A DNA stretch of 64,000 bases from Begonia masoniana. Its lineage: Eukaryota > Streptophyta > Magnoliopsida > Cucurbitales > Begoniaceae. A program made the position numbers and the translations under genes. This document shows, one piece after another, positions 55,413-64,000 of the stretch (its first letter is position 1; the number at the start of each line of letters is the position of its first letter). The notes below the pieces were generated by a model. That model did no database searches. It was not told the DNA's origin and saw nothing but the letters and a program-made list of their open reading frames with translations. The stretch is from NCBI GenBank assembly GCA_022432975.1, contig CM039511.1:24915153-24979152 (forward strand). The letters are read 5' to 3'.

Positions 55413-56040
55413 AAACTACCAAACCTGAATTTCATAACGAAGTGCTGCCAAATTCACGTGAGATTCTGAGTCTTCAACTTCTACCACACTTATCCTACAT
55501 TAACTTGAGATCTCAATCATGGAAAAGTGTGATATTGTTCTTTCTTGTTTTCAAACCTTCATTAGTATAGAATGCTGAACAAGTAAGTGGTGGTGCCCTA
55601 AGAAAGAGTCATTGTAAATGTCTTGAATTGTCACTCAAAAGTTCAATCTAATGAACCGAATGGTTGAGTTAGGATGAAATATTTAAGGCAGAGCCTTGGA
55701 GCACGAACGTAGGTAAGATTGGCTGAAAGACATTAACAAATTAGTTTGCATTCTCTTTCTCTTCTCTTTTATTATAGTATTTGGGTTTGATATTAGTATT
55801 AAAACTATTAAATTAAAGAGAAACGATAATATAGAGTGCTTGCAAACTAATAAGTTTAAATCACGAAAAAGTGTCAATAACCTAATTCATCTCCCCCTTA
55901 GATTATTTTGATCATACAATTGATACTATAATAAGTTTTAATCTTTATTGTGATAACAATACACATGCACACATCTATGTGTGTGTTCGCGCTTGCGCTT
56001 GTGTGCTCTCTCTATGTGTGTGAATATGTATATTGTGCCT
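55413..56040 (+). mobile_element. Copia-like leader or LTR remnant, copy A
   Basis: Matches 62275-62900 in copy B. CTAATTCATCTCCCCCTTAG near 55880 and CAATTGATACTATAAT near 55917 look like a decayed copia LTR end and primer site. An AC/TG-rich stretch lies at 55963-56020. Confidence 0.55.
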
Positions 56041-56890
56041 TGATTATTTGCCATTACTTTCAATATGAAGGAGAATCTATTTCCGAACCTCTTTTCTTTG
56101 ATGAAAATGATTATTTTGGAAGGCTAGGATAAGAATCTCTGTGCAATCTATGGACTATGAGTTATATCATATTATTCAAAATGGTTTTTATGTACCTATT
56201 AAAGTTGAAAATGGATTAAATACCCCAAAATTGACTTTTGAGTATGATGAGAATGATAAACACAGAGTAAACTTAAATGCCAAGGCCATTAACATATTAT
56301 ATTGTCCTCTTAATACTGATGAATTCAAAAAAGGTACAAGGATGTGATAATGCAAATAAAATGTGACATTTGAGATACACACTAAGGAACAAACCAAGTA
56401 GGAGAAAATAAGATGAGTATGCTTGTACACGAAGATGAATTATTTTTCATGGATAAGAACGAAACTATTAGCTAAATGTTTAAAAGATTCGATAACATGG
56501 TTTGGAAGTTCATGAAAGAGTTTATCCTGATGAAGAGTTGGTTAGGAAAATTCTTTGGTGTCTTCCAAGACCATGGCAGCTCATAGTGATCCAAGAAGCA
56601 AGATATCTCAAAATGGAAGAGTTTATTGGATCCCTCATGACACATGAGATCACCATGAAAGCAAATGAGAAAAATGAGTAAAAAGAGAAGGAAGTCTCAA
56701 AGAAAAAAGACATTACTCTTAAACCATCATCAAGCAACCAAGTGAAATCTGAAAAAGAAAGAAGATGATGAAGAGATTGATTTCATCACAAGAAGGTTTA
56801 GCAAATTTCTCTTAAGAAAGAAACGACAATGAAAGAAATCAAGGTTAGGTCATGTCACTATCTAAGGATATGCCAAAGTAGAAACTCCAG
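56041..56890 (+). pseudogene. Ty1/copia gag remnant, copy A
   Basis: MDYELYHIIQNGFYVP, then DKHRVNLNAKAINILYC (56151-56330), is the start of a UBN2-type copia Gag. After frame changes it continues as VRKILWCLPRPWQ, IGSLMTHEITMKANEK and a Lys-rich segment (56530-56800). Many stops. No copia protease, integrase or RT follows. Confidence 0.8.
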
Positions 56891-57572
56891 GTCGGGCGAT
56901 CTGGTTCCCATAAAAGGGAACTTGATCACCTTGCTCGAGGCTATGTTTGCAGCGGAAGTTTTTCAAAATATATACAAAGTCAAGCCCATATAGTGAAATA
57001 CCAAGCAAATAGTGCCATAAAATAAATACTTAACAATATTCTACAGCGAAGAAAAGTAAAGGGTTCAAATCCAACAATTAAGGTTACAGATCCAAATAAA
57101 AAAATTAAATCCTTGATTTCACGTCCATTTTGTGAAGAAACTATTTAGAAATCTAAGAGCTGAAGGTGTCAACAAGTCTAGCAAGGTTCGACCAGTCTAA
57201 TAAGGTGTCGACTGGTGCAACTCTAATAAAAATTTCATAGAGCTCAAAGTCTCGATCGAGCCAATAAAGTGTCGATCGGTTAAACATGATAGGAATTCTA
57301 GAGAGATCAAAGTATCGAACGATCTTGCAAAATGTCGACCGCTACGAAATACTAAACGATGAAGGGTCGACACACGCCACACTTTAGAATTTTTTTTTTA
57401 AAAAAACTCGATTTCAAAGTATCGACCGATCTAGCAAAGTGTCGACGGGTGCAATCTACCAAGGGGTATACTGAGTTGTTCAAAATATTCAAAATATCAC
57501 GCAACAGTCATGAAAGTGTCAATCAATTAAGTTGAGTGGTTTACCGATACAACTATTTTTCTGAACACTTGT
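56891..57572 (+). repeat. Degenerate TCGAC-type repeats, copy A
   Basis: From about 57160 to 57450, four to five degenerate units of the type TATCGACCGATCTAGCAAAG followed by TGTCGAC occur, with irregular spacing. The preceding part (56890-57150) is AT-rich and matches 63730-64000. No gene seen. Confidence 0.6.
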
Positions 57573-58746
57573 TGATGTGTCACGAGGACCGATCTCAAGA
57601 TCACCAACCTGAGGGCTAATTAACCTTTTATGTTCTCTCTATTTTGCAGGTAAAAATCTTCTTGAAGACTTGGAAGTGGCTCCCTCAACTAGTGACAAAG
57701 AGAGTCCCAAAAACATGTTGATTTGGGCATCCATGTAAGAGGTGAAGGTGCTGGGATGCGTGACCATGTTGCCATGATGGGCCAATTCTCCATCTTTGTT
57801 TGGTTGAAGACTTATCTCTTGGGCTCCTAATTGATCTACTTTATTAAGTTATTAATTTTCTTATTGGACTTAGAAATTGTTTTTAATGTTTGGTCTTTAA
57901 TTGTAAGCCTCACTTGGTTAAGCTTAGTGGCTGAGTGGGCTTGAAGTTTTGTTGTTGTTGCTTATTTATTTGCATGTAATTGGTTGTCCAAGAACCTAAT
58001 TTTCTTCTAAAGTATATAAGCATCACTTAGGGTTCTTGGCAGCCACTTTTGAACAAATTACAACCAATTACAACCTTAATTTTTGAATTAGAATACTTTC
58101 ATTTTCAAAGCTCACATCCTTTTTTATGGTTTCATCCGACTAGTTTGTGTGCAAACAAGTTGTGCTTGATATTCGTGAGATTAATCAGGCACTTCTATTA
58201 GTGTCACCTTCTCATTACTTTCCCTAAGTATTTAGTTCTTCAGGAAGGTGGCATCCAAGCTCTTAACAATCCGAATTGGAGATTTTTCTAGCGAAAGGTG
58301 GTCAAAGTAGTGAAAAGGCACCAATTGCACCTTTTAGGACCAACTTGGAATCATCCAATCACAACTTTATTTTCATAGCGATTTTGACTATGATTATGAG
58401 GGTGTCTTCTTCACTTACAGAGAGAGTTGTTGTCCAAAAATTGTAAAAAGAGCATCTATATTGGCTAAGATATCACTTTCCCAAGGGAACCCTAGTTCAA
58501 GGCTAAAAGGTGTGATTCCATCTTCAACCATCTTTGTCATTTTTGCAATATCTCCCTATTCCCATGGCTTTTGGTCAAGATATTTGGTGGTTTTGATTAC
58601 TGACATCTTGGAGCTGCTAGTGCCCAAATTTTACGAGGAAATGAGTTATTTTGATTGAGATATAGCATTTTAAAAGTCAACCACAAAATCTACCAAGAAA
58701 TCTGGGTTACCATTTGAGTTGTCAAACTATCCATTTTCATATCACA
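57573..58746 (+). mobile_element. E8 copy B 5' LTR (1.17 kb)
   Basis: TGATGTGTCACGAGG...TATCACA, with TATATAA at 58013-58019. It matches the copy A LTR and the ends of 61077-62240. A decayed Met-type primer site (TTAGTATTAGAGTCAT) follows at 58751. Confidence 0.85.
58013..58019 (+). promoter_or_regulatory. E8 copy B 5' LTR TATA box
   Basis: AGTATATAAGC followed by CTTAGGGTTC; conserved in copy A (54703) but missing from the copy B 3' LTR. Confidence 0.55.
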
Positions 58747-59900
58747 TCATTTAGTATTAGAGTCATCTCTCCTATTTTCCCTTAGATTTTTGATGATTTG
58801 TTTCTCCAAAATGATGACAACAGGTTGAGAAAAGGTTGCACGAGAACGGGAGAGAACTCAACGTAACAACTAATCAGTCGAGCATCCCCCATTGAGAAAT
58901 AAAGAACTGAGTTTGCCAACCTCAATGGATGAAGTCCGTGGTAAGTTTTCTAGGATGCAAAAAACTTTACAAGAGCACTTAATCATAAATAAGAAAGATA
59001 CTACAAACCCTAGACTAAGGGGTTGGGTTGAACAAGAGAGAAGAAGGTTTGGCCATGAGTAATTCATAGATGAGAAGTATGATGAGCGTGAGTCCGATTT
59101 TGAACATCTACGAAGCCAGCGACATAGACAAAATATCAATGATGAATTGAGACATGTGAAGCTCTCTATTCCAACCTTTAAGGGTTCTTGCAATGGAGAC
59201 AAATTTCTTGATTGGGTAGTAAAGGTAGACAAAGTGTTTGAGTGCTACAACTACTCAGAGAGGGCAAAAATCAAGTTGGTAACCCTTGAACTTTCAGGCT
59301 ACTGAAGTTTATGGTGGGAGAATGTTAAGGCTTAAAGGAAAGTGAGGAAGAGGAAGAAGTTAAAACTTGGAGGATGATGAAAACTTTGATGAGAAGCAAA
59401 TTTGTTCCCACTTATTACAAGCAAGAGTTTATGTTTACAAATTCAAAGTCTTAGAAAAGAGACACTCCCGGTTGAAGAGTATCTAACTGAGTTTGAAACT
59501 TTAAGAATGAGGTGTGGTTTGGAAGAACTAGAGGAGCACACAATTGTTCATTTTATCAAGGGACTCAATAGGGAAATTGGGTTTGTGGAGGATTTGTAAC
59601 CCTATGAAGTCATGGATAGTATGATGCAACTAGTCATGAAAGTTGAAAGACAAAAAGGGAGAAGATCCAAGTTGTACAACTCTGGGTAAGTCCAAAAAGT
59701 CTTAATACATTTGACCAACAAGCCAAGATTGATGATAATGTTGCTTCTTCTAAAGGGTCCTCTACTAAAGTAGTGGAAGACAAGAAGTTTAATGTTGATT
59801 CATCAATGTCGAAGTCAAGGGATGTGAAGAGCTCCAAGTGTCTCGGGTTAGGGCATATTGCATCTCAATGCCCTAACAAGCGTGTTATGGTACTTAGAGG
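58747..59900 (+). pseudogene. E8 copy B leader and gag remnant
   Basis: Gag can be read from about 59150 (VKLSIPTFKGSC, FLDWVVKVDKVFECYNY, LWWENVKA), broken by stops at 59300-59400. It continues at 59402-59599 with VEEYLTEFETLRMRCG and FIKGLNREIG. The knuckle near 59830-59880 has lost its first Cys (SSKCLGLGHIASQC). It is the same gag type as E7. Confidence 0.82.
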
Positions 59901-61076
59901 ATACCAATGAGATTGAAAGTAAAAATGGCTTGGTTGATTCAACTAAGGTGGAAGAAGATGAACAAGCTGAAGTTATCTATGCAAAAGAAGACCGTCTCCT
60001 TATGGTCATCTAAGTGGCACTTATCACTCAAGTTCTAGACGAAGCTTTCCAATGGGAGAATCTTTTTCACAGTCGTTATTTGATCAAAGAAAATGTGTGC
60101 ACTTTAATATTTGATAGTGGTAGTTGTACCAATGTGGCATCTTTGAAATTGGTAGACAAATTGGGATTAGAATCTTCTATGCACCTGAGATCATATAAAT
60201 TGAGATGGTTTAATGATTGAGAAGCTATTAAGGTGTCCAAGCAAGCTTGCATAACCTCTTCCATTGGAGGGTGTAATGATGAGGTACTATCTGATGTAGT
60301 GCCTATGAGTGCTAATCACATATTGCTTGGGAGGACATGACAATTTGATCGGAGAACTAAACACGATGGAGTAACAAACTTTTATTCCTTCTTTATTTGG
60401 AGACGAGGTCATTAAATTGGCTTCTCTCAGTCTGGATCAAGTTGTTTGGAATTGTGAGGTTGAGAAGGGGATGAAGGCCAAAGAAGCACTACTCATGTCA
60501 AGTAAGGCCTTGGATACTCCTAATTCAATGGTGTCAATTTTGAATCGGTCCATACAAGAAGGAATGGAAGTATTTCCACGATCCCTAGCTAAGGTACCCT
60601 ACTTTAAGCATGTTGATTTGATAGACGTTATGAATATGGATCTTCCTAAAGTTTTTCCCTTGAGTGAATTGAAGCTGTTTGATAAAGTATTTTGAAATTT
60701 TTACACATATGATGAAGTTAAACTTTGAGGCAACAAAACAATTTACTTTGTTAAGGAAAAGATTGAAGTTAGGGGGCTATGAATAAATATTTTTTGTTGC
60801 CTCTTTTAAATAGAGTTAAGCATATTTGGTTGAAAAAATGCACCAAGTGCTTCATAGGTAAAAAGACCATTTGCACCTTCTTGGTTTGAATTTGTTCAAG
60901 CGGTTTCCAAACTTCCATTGGGATAAACCAGACTTGAACTTATTTTGGAAATGTCTAGAGCATCTAGAGGACAATCTAACTTGGAGATGTTGGTACAATT
61001 ATCAAAGTTGGCATGGAGAAGTTGATTAGGGAGAAGACTTGGATTTGAGGACAAATCCTTAATCACCCGGGGATGA
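59901..61076 (+). pseudogene. E8 copy B protease, linker and pol tail
   Basis: Protease at 60014-60350 (FDSGSCTNVASLKLVDKLG, a stop after WFND, SANHILLGR). A linker frame follows at 60417-60695 (SLDQVVWNCEVEKGMKAKE), similar to the protease-RT linker of the minus-strand CRM element. Then about 350 bp without motif, then the tail just before the LTR. RT, RNase H and integrase are absent, as in copy A. Confidence 0.8.
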
Positions 61077-62240
61077 TGATGTGCCACAAGGAACTATCTC
61101 AAGATCACCAACTGAGGGGCTACCAACTAGTGAGAAAGAGAGGCCTAAGGACATTATTTGGGCGCCCATGGATGAGGAGAAGAACCTGGGAGGTGCAATC
61201 ATGTTGCCAGGATGGGTCGATTGTCCATCTTTTGTTGGTTTTAAGACTTATCTCTTTGCTCCTTATTGATCTACTTTATTGTTTTATTAATTTTCTTACT
61301 GGACTTAAACCAATTTTATTTCATGTTGGACTTTTATTTGTTAGCCTCACTCGGTTTAGCCTAGTGGTCGTGGGCTTGATGTTGTTCTTGTTTGAAATTG
61401 GTTGTCCAAGAACCTTCATGATATGCCTAAGAGGGCCATTACTTGATCCCAAACAAAGGCTCACGCTTTATTAACCTATTTACTAACAAGTCTAATTCTT
61501 TTGTAGGTGATAATAAATTTGATGATATTTTTGAAAACTTGGATTGAGAGGTTAGTACAAAAAACATGGAACAACCCTTGCATGTGCTCACATGGAATAC
61601 TTTCCTTTTCAAAGCACAGATCCTTTTCGATGGTTTCTTCTGACTAGTTTGTGTGCAAACAAGTTGTGCTTGACATTCGTGAGCTTAATCAAGCACTCCT
61701 ATTAGTGTCATATTCTCATTACTCTTTGTAAGTAGTGAATATTTTAGCGTGGTGGCATCCTAACCGAATTTGAGAGTTTTCTAGCGAAAGGTTGCCAAAG
61801 GAGTGAAAAGGCACCAATTGTACCTTTTAGGACCAACTTGGAGTCATCCAATCACAACTTTCTTTTCATAGCGATTTTGAGTACGGTTATTGGAGGGTGT
61901 GATCTTCACTTATAGAGAGAGTTGTTGTCCAAAAATCATGTAAAAATATCTGTATTGACTGAGATATCACTTTCCCAAGGGAACCCTAATCCTAGGCTAA
62001 AGGGTGTGATTCCATCTCTGACCATCACTGTCATTTTTGCAATATCTCCCTATTCCCATGGCTTTTGGCCGAGATATTTGGTGGTTTTTCTTATTAACAT
62101 CTTTGAGTTGCTATTGCCCAAATTTCATGAGTAAATGAGTTATTTTTACCAAGATATAGTGTTTCAAAAGTTAACCCCGAAATCTTCCAAGAAATTCAGG
62201 TTACCATTTGAGTTACTAAACACTCCATTTTCGTACCACA
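61077..62240 (+). mobile_element. E8 copy B 3' LTR, mosaic
   Basis: TGATGTGCCACAAGG...CGTACCACA. The centre (61419-61586) is not E8 LTR sequence but begins TGATATGCCTAAGAGG, like the start of an E7-type LTR, and replaces the TATA region. The outer parts match 57573-58746. Confidence 0.82.
61419..61586 (+). mobile_element. Foreign CRM-like LTR start inside the E8 copy B LTR
   Basis: Encodes DMPKRAIT, stop, SQTKAHALL, parallel to DMPRRPNSRSQSKAHKLL of E7 but clearly from another family. Flanked directly by E8 LTR sequence. Confidence 0.65.
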
Positions 62241-62799
62241 TCGCTTCTATGAATAGAGGAGATCTGCACAACACAAACTACCAAACCTGAATTTCATAAT
62301 GTAGTGCTGCCAAATTCACTTGAGATTCTGAGTCTTCAACTTCTACCACACTTCTCCTACATTAACTTGAGATCTCAATCATTGAGAAGTGTGATATTGT
62401 TCATTCTTGTTTTCTAACCTTCATATTTATAAAATGATGAACAAGTAAGTGGTGATGCACTAAGAAAGAGTCATTGTAAAGGTCATGGATTGATGCTCGG
62501 AAGTTCAATCTAATGAACTTAATGGTTAAGTTAGGATGAAATTGTTGAGGCGGAGCCTAAGAGTGCAAACGTAGGTAAGATTGGCTTAATCACAATAACA
62601 AATTAGTTTGCATTCTCTTTCTCTTCTCTCTTATTATAGTATTTGGGTTTGATATTGGCATTAAAGCTATTATATTAAAGAGAAAGGATAATAAGTTTAA
62701 ATCACAAAAAAGTTTTAATAACCTAATTCATCTCCCCCTTAGAGTATTTCGATCGTACAATTGATACTATAATCAGTTTTAATCTTTATTGTGATTACA

Positions 62800-62839
<40 letters not shown>

Positions 62840-62990
62840 CTGTGTGTGTTCGCGCTCGCGCGTGTGTCGTCACTCTATGTGTGTGAATATGTATATTGTG
62901 TCTTGATTATTTGCCACGACTTTCAATATGAAGAACAATCTATTTCTATGCCTTATTTCTTTGATGGAAATGATTATTTTGGAAGGCTAG
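62241..62990 (+). mobile_element. Copia-like leader or LTR remnant, copy B
   Basis: Matches 55414-56130. It has about 38 bp (TCGCTTCTATG... to ACACA) not seen in copy A just after the E8 LTR. Confidence 0.6.
62802..62838 (+). repeat. (AC)n microsatellite
   Basis: 37 bp of pure AC, followed by TGTGTGTGTTCGCGCTCGCG. Copy A has only a short, interrupted version at 55963-56000. Confidence 0.95.
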
Positions 62991-63740
62991 GAAAAGAATC
63001 TTGCACAATATTTGGACTATGAGTTATATCAAATTATTCAAAATGGTTCTTATGTATCTATTAAAGTTGAAAATGGATTAAATACCCCAAAATTACCTTT
63101 TGAGTATGATCAGAATGATAAACACAGAGTAAACTTAAATGCCAAGGCCATTAACATATTATATTGTGCTCTTAATACAGATGAAATAAAAAAAAGTACA
63201 AGGATGTAATAATGCAAATGAAATTTGACATTTGAGATACACGCGAAGAAACAAACAAAGTAAGAGGAAACAAGTTGAGTACGCTTGTACACAAAGATGA
63301 ACTATTTTTCATGAATAAGAACGTAACTATTAGCCTAATGTTTACAAGATTCGATAACATGGTTTTGAAGTGCGCAGAAGAGTTTATCCTAATGAAGAGT
63401 TGGTTAAGAAAATTCTTTGGTGTCTTCTAAGACCGTGGCAACTCACAGTGATCCAAGAGGCTAGATATCTAAATATGGTAAGAGTTTATTAGATCCCTCA
63501 TAGCACATGAGATCACCATGAAAGCAAATGAGAAAGAAGAGCAAAAATAGAAGGAAATCTAAAAAAAAAAAAGACATTACTCTTAAACCCACACCAAGCA
63601 ACCAAGTGGAATATGAAAAAGAAAGAAGAAGATGACGAGATTGATTTCATCACAAAAAGGTTTAGCAAATTTCTCCATAGAAAGAAATGGCAATGAAAGA
63701 ATTCAAGGTTTGGCCATGTCACGATCCAGCGATATGTCAA
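62991..63740 (+). pseudogene. Ty1/copia gag remnant, copy B
   Basis: MDYELYQIIQNGSYVS to NLNAKAINILYC (63012-63209), then the same frame-broken RSL, HEITMKANEKE and Lys-rich parts as copy A up to about 63720. Confidence 0.8.
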
Positions 63741-64000
63741 AGTAGAAACTTGGATTGGGCAACCCGGTTCCTGGTAAGGGAACTTGATCACCTTGCTCAA
63801 GGCTAGGTTTGTTGCGGAAGTTTTTCAAAATATATACAAAGCCAAGCTCGTATAATGAAATCTCAAGCATATAGTGCAATACAATAAATACTTAACAATA
63901 TTCTACTGTGCAGAAAAGTAAAGGGTGTTCAAATCCAACAATTAGGGTTACATATCTAAATTAAACCATTAAATCCTTACCAAGGATGCAAATAAGGTTC
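63741..64000 (+). repeat. End of duplicated unit, copy B
   Basis: Matches 56905-57115 of copy A (GGAACTTGATCACCTTGCTC, TTTTTCAAAATATATACAAA). No gene seen. The window ends before the TCGAC-type repeats would begin. Confidence 0.7.

Overview
This window is plant nuclear DNA made almost entirely of LTR retrotransposons. No host gene, tRNA gene, rRNA operon or CRISPR array is visible. The evidence is Ty3/gypsy chromovirus polyproteins (Tekay/Del-like and CRM-like), primer-binding sites of the initiator-tRNA-Met type, a Ty1/copia gag remnant and a 5S-rRNA-derived (Cassandra-like) repeat. A repeat-rich, probably pericentromeric region of a eudicot is my inference; I cannot name the species.

Positions 1-41723 are one stack of nested insertions of related Tekay-like elements, all on the + strand, called E1 to E6. 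The outermost is an LTR of E6 (39695-41723). E3 sits inside it: 5' LTR remainder 15227-16377, body in three pieces, 3' LTR 36962-39694. E2 (3' LTR 12540-15226) is inserted in the 5' LTR of E3. E1 (3' LTR 6295-8878) is inserted in the 5' LTR of E2. The body of E3 was also hit by E4 (17967-27575, target duplication ATGAG) and by E5 (27708-35862, target duplication TGAGT). E5 itself carries a 409-bp Cassandra-like insertion (30565-30973, target duplication GCGAT). E4 is the best-preserved copy: one gag-pol frame with only two internal stops. E1 keeps all domains but has stops and a deletion at the RT active site. E2, E3 and E5 are internally deleted or decayed.

Positions 42219-46345 hold a decayed CRM-like pol on the minus strand with its LTR. 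It meets, head to head at about 46.35 kb, a + strand block that is present twice (46.35-57.57 kb and 57.57-64.0 kb). Each copy of this roughly 6.8-kb unit has a gag-protease-only CRM-like element (E8) followed by a copia-like gag remnant. The first copy is split by a further 6.7-kb CRM-like element, E7 (47814-54560), which has gag and protease, an unrecognised reading frame where RT should be, and a pol tail that reads into its LTR.

Two features run across the Tekay-like LTRs and are the most interesting part of the window. First, each of the six LTR families carries inverted repeats, and E1 and E4 have compact cassettes of seven to nine consecutive near-perfect hairpins. Second, each LTR carries an intron-like layout: a TATA or CT-rich promoter zone, a CAG/GTAAGT-type donor, a shared TACTAAGCATTAGGCTTA-like block and a TGTAG/GTGA acceptor. 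This would make the RNA leader very long, spliced and strongly folded. Both are reported as hypotheses.
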